This document shows positions 8,461 through 19,969 of a stretch of 64,000 nt of DNA, piece after piece (within the stretch, counting starts at the first letter, position 1; the number at the start of each line of letters is the position of its first letter). The translations under genes and the position numbers were made by a program. The notes beneath the pieces were generated by a model. The model had not been told where the DNA came from. It did no database searches and saw only the letters and a list, made by a program, of their open reading frames with translations. This stretch comes from Sabethes cyaneus (lineage: Eukaryota; Arthropoda; Insecta; Diptera; Culicidae): NCBI RefSeq assembly GCF_943734655.1, contig NC_071353.1, positions 135,383,907-135,447,906 of the forward strand, given 5' to 3'.

Positions 8461-10800
8461 CATTCAAAAACTTGTTTGGATTTACACATCCATTCTGTCA
8501 TCCTGCCATCCATCCACAACGGTTTCAGGCAGTATCGAGGGAACGCTATTACAGAAACACCGCGACGAGCACCGGAAAAAAAACCAACAGCTTACAATTA
8601 AACCATCCATTCAGGACCAAATTTAACCGCTTGTCGCGGATTCTCCCATATCCTACCACAGCCAGCCGGCCAGAGAAGGACACACGAAACTTTTATCCTA
8701 CCCGGACCCGGGGTGTTGCTGTGTTGCGAGTGTTACAACAAACAGGAAACTTGCTTATATTGCTTCCTTGTGCCACTTTGTGTTACAGATTTGTTCGCTC
8801 GCCCGAAGGATGACCGGATGGTGACGCGACGGGCGATGCAACTGCCAGTGCCATCATGCCAGCGCCAGTGCCAGTGTTCGCACTCATCCGGCCCGGCCGG
8901 CAGCAGAAAGACAAATTATGTTTTGTCTGTTGGGAGTGATTTTATAATATTTCCCGGAATCTGCCGGTGTGGTCGATGAGCTGTACAACGTGTACGTCCG
9001 TTTGTTTTGCTGAGGGATAAGCTGTGACTTTAGCAGCAGCAGCAACAGCACCAGCAATGGGAAAAGTTTTGTTTTCTTTTTTTGGGTGTTGTTTTGTTTT
9101 ACTCGACCGCCAGTGACAGCAACCGGCGCCACCGTGGCTGACTGCTGCTGTTTGTCGGATGCTCTGGGCAAGTGATGAGGTGAAGCAATGATTGATAAGC
9201 GATTTATTTAGTCAGTTTGCCATTGGAAAAGGAACCAACTACAGAATCGTTCATTTGAGGTATATTTTGACAACCCCTTGGTCTACCCACATGCGATGAA
9301 TTAAAATTTATTGTTAGAAATCTATTTCGCTGTACTTAAAAGCAGCCAAACTATTAAAAATAGTAGCAGATTTAGAACCTCAATCTTTTTACTTTGATTG
9401 TAATAGGTACAAATAAAAACTACATAAACAATAAGCCAACAATGATTACGGTGAAAGACAATATTCCGTAACAAATGCTGCTGCTGCTGCTAACTGCCAT
9501 AGTTTTATATTAACTTTGCAGCTAATATCGCTTGTTATTTACTTCCAACGTCGCCGTCGAGGTTTGGGCTGCTGCCACTTACTTTCGCCACGGGTTGTGT
9601 TCTTACTTACAACCTGGCTCGCAATAGCTATTGCGGAATGACAATTGCAGAAGGAAGAAAACCATGGCATCAAAATACTGGTTCCTCTCCTGTGCTTGTT
9701 GGTTTAATATTGGCTGGCTGGCCGGTTGCAGGAAAATTCCTTCAACGCCACACAGCTGCTTCTGCTGTGGACCAGCTGGCATACTGCCAAAACATACATT
9801 TATTAGTTCCAGGGGAAACCAGTGACGAATTTATCGTCACTGGAAAAAAATAGTTTAGTAAAAAAAATATTTCATTTTGATGATCAGATTTTAAAATGCT
9901 TTTCCATGAATCAAATCGGTCTGCTTTTCTAATGTTAATTATAGTTTCTACAATAATGTTTAACCTATTCCAACTCTGAATATGGATCTTTCTTCTTTAC
10001 TGGCCACTGGTCTCAGGATGGTTACGAGGGTAGTTTTTACAACGCAACTGTCCTTAAAATCGTAACAGCAGCAGCAGTAGCAGTAGCAATAGCAGGCAGC
10101 AATGGCTAGTAGCAGCATTGGCCATTATCAAGTTACGGAATTTCGCTTGGTTTTACGATTAAATAAGAGCACACAACAGTGCACGACGACGACGACGACG
10201 ACGGACATGAGCGAGCACAATGCACTGGACGGGTGCTCCTTACGACCCTAACTTCCGGGTCATACACAGGAGCCCCTGGGCCAGTCTCATCGGTATCGGG
10301 CCATTTGTCGCTCTTCGCTCATCGATGACGGTTTGGCACAAAAGGCGAAACTTCGGTGCTGCACTTGTGTGGACCTGCTGGCAATGACGACGGGACGACG
10401 GCAGTAGATTTGGTCCATTTAGTGCTTTTTAAAATTTTTGTTACCGTTTTTGTGCTCGTACCCGATGCCCGATGCTGCTGCTGCTGCTGGTGTCACCCAC
10501 TTCGTAACGAGGACAACACAGCAGCAGACGGTCGCTCTCCGGTAGGACTTTTACGACACAAGCAATTTACCCATTGACGGACGAGAACTGTAACCGAAGC
10601 GCCCAAATCGGACACTATTAGCCGGTCCCGGAGTAATAATACTTCCGGAGTAAGTCAGTTTGATAGTGTGCTGCCGGTCTGGTGGGGATGGGTTGCTCGG
10701 GAAAAACGCTGACGATGAGATGTGTTTTGTGTGTGGTGTGTAGTGTTCCAGGCCAGGCCAGCTAGCCAACTAGTCAGCCAGCCAGCAGTAACTATGGCAC
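8460..10800. other. GC-richer island with trinucleotide runs
   Basis: Two GC-richer blocks (about 8470-9180 and 10020-10850) separated by AT-rich DNA. Runs include AGC/CAG at 9032-9055, CTG at 9479-9491, CAG/TAG variants at 10067-10100, CGA at 10187-10202 and CTG at 10472-10488. TGGCACTGGCACTGGCAC-like repeats lie at 10810-10835 and CCAGTGCCAGTG near 8845-8875. Many frames stay open because stops are rare, but none shows a family motif or a convincing exon. This looks like non-repetitive host sequence, possibly intronic or regulatory. No function is shown by the sequence. Confidence 0.5.
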
Positions 10801-10849
10801 GGTTCAGTTCGCACTGACACTGGCACTGGCACTGCCACTGAGAGCGATG

Positions 10850-11763
10850 TGAGCAAACTTTTGATAGGTTTTCCGGCAGTTGACATGAAATTGAAATTAT
10901 ATATGATCTCTTGTGAGCCATCGGAATATAATTAGTTTTGATTATCTTGAATACCTTTATTATGGGCCGTGGCAATCGCTAGGATGGTCCGATACTGAAA
11001 TTAACATATTGCTACCTGCTTTGAATTATTGTTTTCAAAAACGTAAAGACTATCGAAGCGTATAAAACTTAGTCTAATGAAATACAACTGTGACCAGTCG
11101 CAATTTATTTCAGTAATACATGAAAATGAAAACCATAGAATAGTACAGAATATGATAGAATAAGGGGTCATTCTACTTTGCACTTTTACATGAAAGTCAG
11201 TGGCTGTTTTCTGTAGCCGTACTTAAGTTTTAAAATCGTATTTGGACGCTCGATGATCTGAAAAATCATTTTTGTATAATTTCATTTATTAGTTTTGTTT
11301 GAGTTGGATAATTTTTTTTATTTCTTCTTAGACAGGAGGTAAGGAGGTATAAGGATCATTATATCCATAATCGGTTCTACGGACTGATAAATCGATAGAC
11401 CAACCTTATGCTTTTGTCTTCACCTTTATAATAGGGTCAGGCATGAAGGGAAAATAAGCAGTCATTAACTTTTCGTTGGAAAACTCAATTTCGGAAGCAG
11501 TTTTTGGGCCCAAAAATAGGGGCTTTCTTTTAACAAAATGTATTCACTGCATTCTTCTTGCCAATTTGGACACAGAAAATATATTTTCATGAGCAAAATT
11601 TTAATTTCAAACAAAAAAAATTGGTTTGTCCTTAATTTTTTTTTTGTAACGGTAATCTTTACAATAGACGAAGAAGATGTTAGAAGTAAAGAAGCAAAGC
11701 TATCGACAATGTCTCCATTGCGGGACAGGACGTGAAACGGAAAGAGCGGAAAACTTGCACAGG
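10850..11763. other. AT-rich spacer, nothing assigned
   Basis: Poly-T and poly-A runs and no supported feature. Confidence 0.5.
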
Positions 11764-13048
11764 TAGGGATGGGACCTATCATTAAAAATCAGTATCAGTA
11801 AATAAACTATCAGCAAGCTATCAGTAAATATCAGTAATTTTACCCATCACGGCATTGAAGCAAAAAACAAGATAATTGTAATATTATGATGATGGGAGTA
11901 CACTCCCGTGCCCACGCAGCACATTTTGATTTCAAAGCAGCATACGATACAGTCGATCAAGACCAACTATGGCACATAATGCACGAACACGGTTTCCCAG
12001 ATAAACTGACGCGGCTGATCGCGGCTTTGGATCAAGTGATGTGTTTCGTGCGCATCTCGGGGACACACTTGGGTCTCTTCAAAACGCGGCAAGGGTTGAA
12101 ACGAGGTGACAAGATGACTTTGATATCGTAGGCAAGAACCTTGTGATGGCGGAGGCAGTTTACGCCACTTTTTCAGCGGAGTCTAGGAGGATTGGGGTAA
12201 AAATAAGTGCATCGAAGATCAAATACATGAAAGAAAGAGGTTCAAAAGAAATAAACGCGTGCCTTCCACGGATGGTAACCGTTGACTACGATGAACTCGT
12301 GTATTTGGAATTGCTGGTGAGCGCAGATAACAACACTAGTAGGAGTAGTAGGAGATACAGCGGCGACTTCAAGCGGGAAATTGGCCCTACTTTAACCTTC
12401 ATAAAAAGTTACGATCAAGAAGCATACGCCGTCGTACGAAGCTGATAATGTACAAAGCTCTTATTAGGCCAGTGGTTCTTTATAAACTTGAGTCGTGACT
12501 GCTCACGGAGGACATACGCGCCCTTGCTGTGTTCGAACGGAAGGTACTGCGGACGATATTTGGCGGAGTACAATTTGTAAGCCGAGAGTGACGGAGACGT
12601 AGGAATCACGAGCACAGGCATTGTTGGGAGAGATTCCCATCATACACCTGGCGAGAGGCAGTAAGCTACTGTAGGCCTGATACGTCATAAGGATGCCGGA
12701 CGACAGTGCAACGAAAACAGTTGTCTTAAGCAACCCCACCGGCACCAGGAACAGGGGACGGCTGGGAAATGGATTACCAGTGGCCCAAGTTTGAGTTAAA
12801 TTGAGACGACAGCTTGAAACAGCACGGGCCACCTCGGCTCTAGGCTGCTGACAATGACGACGATATAATGTGTCATCTTCGTCTATTGTACTCAATTACC
12901 GACCAATAAGTTTAATCTAACTAATTTTTTTAATGGGACGACGTAACACGGATAACAACGAAAGATAACAGCAAAACCTTACTGATACTTAGTGATATTA
13001 TTTCTTACTGATAACTATCAGTAGTTAATGATAGTTTTCCCATCCCTA
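11764..13048. mobile_element. hAT-like inverted-repeat pair enclosing an RTE fragment
   Basis: The left end begins 'TAGGGATGGG' and continues with CTATCATTAA and several ATCAGTAA words to about 11837. The right end (12974-13048), complemented, gives the same 'TAGGGATGGG', 'CTATCATTAA' and TATCAGTAA words. Outer TAGGGATGGG ends resemble hAT-type MITEs. Everything between the arms that I can identify is an RTE-like retrotransposon fragment, so the unit is either a MITE split by a retrotransposon or a composite. I could not find a clean 8-bp target duplication. Confidence 0.6.
11886..12880 (+). pseudogene. RTE-like retrotransposon fragment with internal deletion
   Basis: The first frame has motif A 'HFDFKAAYDTV', 'HEHGFPDKL' and 'RQGLKRGD'. 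Then the sequence jumps directly to 'DDFDIVGKN', the tail of the motif C box, so about 50 codons between motifs B and C are deleted. It goes on with 'ESRRIGVKISASKIKYM', 'LLVSADN', 'IMYKALIRPVVLY', 'IRALAVFERKVLRTIFGG' and 'GCRTT' at the GHVxRMPDD site. Frameshifts and stops separate the blocks. It is the same family style as 1280-1990. It covers RT to near the C-terminus; endonuclease absent. Confidence 0.8.
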
Positions 13049-13145
13049 TCAGGAGATTTCTTCTCCATTTTCTCCCGATCTTCTCTCAATTCACTGTCAA
13101 TTTCCTTTGCTCGATTTTTTCACGATTTGCTCATGGTTGTCTCAC

Positions 13146-13146
<1 letters not shown>

Positions 13147-13232
<86 letters not shown>

Positions 13233-13252
13233 TCTTCTTCTTCTTCTTCTTC
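13147..13252. repeat. (CT)n then (CTT)n microsatellite
   Basis: About 84 bp of uninterrupted CT, followed directly by CTT repeats, at the left end of the pyrimidine-rich array. Confidence 0.97.
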
Positions 13253-16200
13253 TACTACTTTTCTCTCTTTTCCGATCTACTTTATATTCTATTCTATTAC
13301 TTGTCGATTCTCTACCGTTTCTCTTTCGGATGTTTTTCGATTTTCCCTCAATATTTGCTCGACATTCGCCAAAAAATTCGATCGATTTCGTTTGATTTTT
13401 TCTCGATTGTCTAAAATCGGTCTAAAATCGTGATTCTCTCTCAATTTTTTCTCCATGTTCTCCAGTTTATCTCTAGAATTTCTCCTGATTTTTCTCGATA
13501 GTCTTAATTTTCGCTCGATTCTCTCTCGATTTTCTCTCAATTCTATCCGATATTCTCCCAGATCGTACCCGATTTACTGTCAAATTCCTCCTGATTTTCT
13601 TTTAGTTACTCTCAATTTTCTCTTCTCTGTTTCAATTTTCTCTGGATTCTCACGATTCTTACCTCGATTTTCTACCAATTTTCTTTTGCTTTTCCCTCGA
13701 TTTGCTATCAAGTTTCTTCCAATTTTCTTCTAATGCTATCTTGATTTTTCCAATTTTTTCCTCTTTCTTCAAATTTTTCCAATCTTCTCTTTCCGATTTT
13801 CTCTCAAATTTTCCTCAATTTTTTCTTGAAATCGATTTCTTCATAAAAACGATTTTATTCGATTTTTTCACAAAAATCGATATTCCCTCGATTTTTATAC
13901 AATTTTTTTGTTAATTTTCTCAAGATTTTCCCGCAATTTTATCCCGATTTTCTACCGATTTTTTCTCGATTTTCTATCGATTTTTTTTCAATTGTCTCTC
14001 GATTATTTTTTGATTTTGTCCTGATTTTCTTGATTTTTGCTCGATTTTTTTCAAAAATCAATTTTTTCTCAATTTTCTTTCAATTTTTTTTTGTTATATT
14101 GTCGCAGTTTTCTCTCATAAATGTTTTTTTTTTCAACTTTTTCAAAGTTTCTTTAAACATCTATAACATCTCTTCCAGCTTTCGATTTCATCTAAATTTA
14201 CTCCCCAAATTCTTTAAGTTTTCAAGAAAAGCTTCTTCTGGTTTTTTCGCGATTTTCTTTCAATTGTCTCTTGATCCGTTCCTTCGGGATAAAGATTTTT
14301 ACTTTTCTCTCAATTTTTTCCCAATTTCTTCAAAAAATCGATTTTTTTTCAATTTTGTTTATAATTTTGTCTCAATTTTCTCTTAAATTTTTCTCGATTT
14401 TCTTCAAAAAATCGATTTGTGCTCGATCCCATTTGTTCTTAATAACCTACTTTTCTCTCGATTTTCGCTCAATTTTCCCTTCAGTTTTCATCAAAATCGA
14501 TTTTTTCTAAATTATTTCTTAAATTGTTTTATTGTTCTCCTAATTTCTCTTTGATATTTTTTCTATTTTCTCCCGATATTCTTTGTTTTTTTTCGATTTA
14601 TTTCATATTCTCGCGATTTTATCTCGATTTTTCTAGACCAAACCGAGTTTTTCTAGAATTTCTCTCAATATTGTTTCGATTTTTTCTCGATGTTCTCTAA
14701 ATTTTCTACCGTTATTTACCAGGTTTTTTCTCAATTTTCTTCTGATTTTCTCTCGGTTTTTTTCTTTCATTTGTTTTCGTTTTGTCCAATTTTGTCCAAT
14801 CTGTTCTTAACTACCTTCTTTTCTCTCCATTTTCGCTCAATTTCCTCTTCAGTTTTAATCAAAATCGATTTATTCCAAATTATTTCTTTATTTTTTGTAT
14901 TGTCCTCCCAATTTCTCTTTTATATTTTTTTAATTTTCTCCCGATATTCTTTGTTTTTTCTCTCGATTTATTTCATATTCTCGCAATTTTCTCTCGATTT
15001 TTTCTAGACCGAACCGAGTTTTTCTAGAATTTCTTTCAATGTTTTATCGATTTTTTCTCGATGTTCTCTAAATTTACTACCGTTATTTTCCAGGTTTTTT
15101 CTCAATTTTCTTCTGATTTTCTCTTGATTTTTTCCTTTCATTTGCTTTTCGCTTCTGTCTTGATTTACTCACGATTTTTTCAAGGTTTTCTCTCAATTTT
15201 CTCCCAATTTCTTCTCGATTTTCTTTCAAAAATCGATTTGCTCTCGTCTTTTTTTCAATTTATTTTTGTAATTTTGTCTCAATTTTTCGTCGATTTTCAA
15301 TTAAAATTTTTTCGGATTTCTCTCAAAAATCTATTTTTACTCGATTTTTTCCTATTTTACTGAGATTTTTCGATTTTCTTTTGATTTTTTCGTGATATTA
15401 TCCTGCATTTTCCTTGATATTCTCTCAAATTTCTCCGAATTTCTTCTCGATATTCACACAACAATCTATTTTCTCCCAAGTTTTTCTAGACTTTCACTCA
15501 AAAATCGATAATTAATCGATGTTTTTCCTTTTTTTTATTTTGCCCCAACTTTGCTTTCGATTTCTTTTAATTTTATTTAGGTTTCTTCTCAATTTTCTCA
15601 TTGAGTTTTTTTTCATTGCCTCTCGATTGTTTATTAATTTTGTCCCTATTTTTTCCCCCAATTTCTTCTCGATTGTCTATCAAAAACCATTTTTCTCTCG
15701 ATTTTCTTCCCATTTTTTAAAATTTTGTCTCAATTTATTCTCGATTTTCTCCATTCTTTTTCTCAAAACTCTTTTTTTTCCTATTCCAAAATTTTTCTCT
15801 CAATTTTCCCTCCATTCTTGTCCTCAATTTTCTTGCAAAAATCATTTTTATCTATTGTTTTCAACTTTTTTCTCAATTTTCATTTAATATCCTCTCTATT
15901 TCCTTTTCTCGATTTTCTCTAAATTTTCTCCCGATATTCTCTAGATTTTTTCTCGGTTTTTTCAGATATTCTTGCGATTTTCTTTCAATGTTCTCGTTTC
16001 TTTCAAGGCCATATTTTATTTCGATTTTTTCTCGATATCCTCTTAATTTTCACCCGTTATTTTCCAGACTTTTTCTGACTATCTGACCAGACTATCTTGA
16101 TTTACTCTTGATTTTTTCAAGGTTTTCTTCCAATTTTCCCCCAATTTTTTCTAGATTTTCGTTCAAGAATTGATTTTCTTCTAATTTATTTGTGTAATTT

Positions 16201-16409
16201 TGTCTCAATTTTCTGCCAATTTTCAATTAAAATTCTTTCGATTTTCTCTCAAAAATCGATTTTTACTCGATTTTTTCCTATTTTTCTGAGTTTTCTCAAA
16301 ATGTCCTTCCAATTTTCTTTCGGTTTCTTCCAAATTTTCACTCAGGATTTTTATCTGTCTCGCGTCTCTTGATTTTGTCCCGATTTTTTTTTTTTTGTAA
16401 TTTTCTCTC

Positions 16410-16538
16410 AATTTTCTACCAATGTTTTTGGTTGCTCTTTCCAGCCATCATTTTGCAATTTTCATCGCTCCTGGTCAATAACGGAGTAGCAGCACACGGG
16501 CGGTATACTATGCTTAATTTTCTACCAATGTTTTTGGT
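16410..16538. other. 83-bp complex-sequence insert between 23-bp direct repeats
   Basis: Two perfect 23-bp copies (16410-16432 and 16516-16538, starting AATTTTCTACC and ending TTTTTGGT) flank 16433-16515. The enclosed segment contains purines and GC in ordinary proportion ('GGAGTAGCAGCACACGGG'), unlike the surrounding array. Confidence 0.8.
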
Positions 16539-16879
16539 AATTTTGTCTCAATTTTCTCCCAATTTTTTCTCGAGTTTCTCTCAAAAATCGATTTTTACTT
16601 AATTTTTTCCAATTTGTTCTTAATTTTCTCTAAATTTTTTCTCGATTCTCGTTCAATGTTCTTCCAATTTTCATCTCAATTTTCTTTCAAAAATCGATTT
16701 TCCCTATTTTTCCAACTTTTTTCTTAATTTTCTTTTAATTTCCTCCCAATTTCCTTTTGATACTTTTTCTTTTTTCTCTAAATTTTCTCCCGATGTTCTC
16801 TAGGTTTTTTCCTCGATTTTCTTTCGATTCTGTCTAGATTTTGGCCAGATTTTTTCTACATTCTCTTTCGATTCTTTTC

Positions 16880-19800
16880 TTTTGTTCACTTTTTCATGGT
16901 TTTCATAATGCGAAAAATGCCTCATGAATCTTTTAACTTAGAACCATGAGTTAAATTCCTGGAAAGTGGAATTTTACTCATGATGTCTTGCGCTTTTAAA
17001 CCAAAATCTTATACATCTAAAAATCATTAAATGATGACATCATTTAGCCGGAGGCGTTACAGATGACGTCAATCGATGCGTTTCCGTTTCTGCCGACGTG
17101 TCGTTCGACTGCGTCGATGATGTCTGGCGCACGTCCTTCTTTCACCACAATACATGCGGCATCGGGTTAAGTGGCCAGCATATTATAGTTCATGATATTT
17201 GTCGCTACAATAATGAAATTATGGGTCATAATAAAGATTTCATGAAATTTGAAGTAATTTGTTTTTATTCTTTTTTTTTTTCATGCAAACAGAAACAGAT
17301 TTCTTTCCGTGTGGTAAAGGAGGGGCAATGTAGCAACGCTTACTAGGTTCGTCAAGAAGGGTAAAGAGGCACTATGCTGTGAAAAATTTTACTCTGCATT
17401 CTGCATTGTGCTGCTATGATAAGCTGACATAGCAATATTTGCTGATTGCATTCCATCACACGTCAGCACTCGATATAATTCTGCGAAAATCATCATTACA
17501 TTCGGCATGGTGCCCTCGCGTCGTGCAGAGTTGCAAGATTTATTAGTTTCTTATTAATGAACATAAGCAGCCGGCCCACCATTACACAAACAACATTTCC
17601 GTTGGCAGTTAATTATTATATTATTATCTGGTATTGCACAGACTGGCAAACTTGTGAATGCAGTGCCGTATTATTTAAACAGTAGCTCCCTGCCGCAGAA
17701 TGCTTTAACCTACACAGATTACCGCTGAAAGGATTCATTCCTTCAAAACATAACAATGCTCTATATTTCGAACGCGGCAGCGGCACATCTTTTATTGCTG
17801 CCAATTCATTTCAATTCTCCCGTTACCGAATCTGACCCGCTAATCGATTTACAGCCATTTTATCTCTGCGCTTTTTATTTTTCGCTCACTCAGATTTGCA
17901 GTTGCAGTACGATTTCTTCCGTTTTATGACCACGAGCGCGTACTACGGTCGGCCGGCGGCGGCCGCGGCGGTACGGCACTGGATGGTGGCGACTTTTCTC
18001 CTTTAATGCTGCACAGCAATAAAAGTAAAAAACCAATGGAGCACAAAGCTGGAAAACACGCGAGCTTCTGTGCGTTTGCAGCAGCACTGTAACGATGGGA
18101 TGAACCCCCCTAGCAGTGACCATAAACAGGATTCTCATGCTAGAAAAATCTTTTTTTACTTCCAAACTTAGCTCCGTTTCCTCGCATCCTTGCTAGAACG
18201 ACAAAATGCAAGAAAAACCGATGGGAAGTGCTTGCCAAGAGAAATGCGACTCGATCGATGCGGAATCTTCGCCCGCTTGACGTAGGACCGTTACTTTTTG
18301 AAGGCCACACGACACACAAACATACACACACACACATACGACGACAAAGGGGCTGCCGAATGCAACCACGTAGAACAATGCCGCCGCCCGGTGTGTGTGT
18401 CTGTGTGTGTGGGGGGGGGCTCTTGGCGCAACTTGTAAATGTAATTCATTTGGCCCCACCAGCCGACCGTAGACCGGGTCGAAGTCGAAAGAAATCGGCT
18501 TGTGCTCGGGCTTGGGCTTGGGCTGAGTTCTGTGAGGGTGATGAAGGGAAATTTATTTCATTGTTTTTGTCGGCCTCGACGGCCCAAACGACGGTGTCCC
18601 GGGGAAGGTTCGGTAGAGTAAACACAATGGGCTCGGAACGGAAGGTTCCGGAAGGTGTGTGGACAGCACTGTAGTTGGGCGTGGTGGTGGGGTCGGTTTT
18701 GGAAATAAACCAAACATAGCATTAAGCGCCCGGCAAATCGGTTACAAGTCAAACCGGAAGGCAGAATGCAGTAAAGCCTGGCAGTCGCGCGAGAGAGTTG
18801 CTATACTGCCAATAGTTATGAATTGCGGAAGGTTTACGCTCCATTAACATCAGACGTGACTGGTGTCAATTTCCCGAATCGAGTCTGCTTGGGGGTGGGC
18901 CATCCTTTTTTAAGACTTGGCGCTTTTTTCCCACAATGGAATTGGTGGTTTTTTGCCTGACCCTGTTAAAGAGTCTGTGCTTAAGAGTCGCTTGTTTTCG
19001 CTGCAATTGTTGTGTTCATAACTTTCAAAGCAAAGCTCACAAATTCAGCTAAGTGTACCAACTCGGTTGGTTGGGACGCTTTTTTGTACTGGCTTCAACT
19101 CTAGCGCTGACCATCAAATTACATCAAGCACCGGTACTTTGTTGGAAAGGATGCAAACCGAAATTCTGGGGGAAAATTTGACTGTCGGTCAATTGAGATT
19201 AACGATGTTTTCGTTTACTTCAAGGCTCCTGGGCTGGGCCGGGTTCTCGTTACATTTGTGTTGAGTGCTACTGGTTCTGGGTCTGTTTCACCACCAGCTA
19301 TCGTTATGAGTAAGTTGCTTCCAAGTTGAACTCTCAACAGCTGCAGGAATAATTTCTATGACATAAATCTTCATTTGAAATTTTCATTTAAATTAGAATA
19401 GGATTCGTTCCGAAAATTGGCACTATCCAAATAGCAGGCAAAAACAAGCCACGTGGTCTGATATGCCTGGAAGGTACCTGTTCTGCCGGCTGTAGTTTAT
19501 GAGTCAAGTTTTGGGACTGAAACAAGCTTGTTAAATGTGAGTTGGAGGAACTGTATGCAACTTAAAAATTTCTGAGTTATTACCAAGGCAAACTGTTTGT
19601 TGGATAAAATGAAAATAGTGGATTGTATCTGCGACGGTGTGTATATTAATGTTGCATATTAACTTGAAACTGATATTTTAACCTTTATGGAATGACATGA
19701 CATGATATTCTTTGCTTTCTGATCGTTGTACATTTATAGTAATACTGACATTTTGCTGGTTGAGTACGGCTAAGAGGCAAAATATTTTCGTTGCTATTTC

Positions 19801-19918
19801 TTCCCGCATTTAAAACAGTGCCTAATATGTTTTCGGTAGTGCGAAAGAGCTTCAAAATCAAGCGAATAAGATTGTTCGTTATAACCCAGCAGCTTGATTC
19901 CTTGTTCTATGTGCTGTT
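16880..19918. other. Non-repetitive DNA with a GC-richer block
   Basis: No gene identified. The block 17880-18860 is GC-rich, includes CGGCCGGCGGCGGCCGCGG near 17950, a CA run at 18318-18335, and a GT run ending in nine G at 18391-18419. GGGCTT repeats three times near 18507-18525. Frames are long because stops are rare there, and none carries a recognised domain. Flanking parts (16880-17880, 18860-19918) are ordinary AT-rich sequence. Confidence 0.45.
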
Positions 19919-19935
19919 GTTATTTATTTATTTGT

Positions 19936-19966
<31 letters not shown>

Positions 19967-19969
19967 CTA
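19919..19969. repeat. (TTTA)n microsatellite
   Basis: A tetranucleotide run directly abutting the left end of the RepA copy. It could be the insertion target or part of the repeat end. Confidence 0.9.

Larger units (their letters stand above)
13060..16870 (+). repeat. 3.8-kb pyrimidine-rich TCGATTTT satellite-like array
   Basis: Almost the whole plus strand is C and T with few purines, built from short words such as TTCTCTCGATTTT, TTCTCAATTTT and AAAAATCGATTTTT. Higher-order copies exist: about 14434-14790 matches 14802-15165 with an offset of 368-371 bp (landmarks TGTTCTTAA and TCTAGACC), and about 15160-15380 matches 16085-16300 with an offset near 925 bp (landmark TTTTCAATTAAAATT). All frames translated across it are composition artefacts rich in Phe, Ser, Leu and Ile. 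It is probably an expanded simple or satellite sequence. I recognise no named family. Confidence 0.85.

Noticed and set aside
13028..16602. Many Phe/Ser/Leu/Ile-rich frames that look like membrane proteins
   Set aside because: They are translations of the pyrimidine-rich array; composition alone explains them.
17037..17100. TGATGACATCATTTAG and TGACGTCA-like words as a CRE or AP-1 regulatory site
   Set aside because: Short palindromes of this kind are expected by chance in 64 kb, and nothing nearby supports a promoter.
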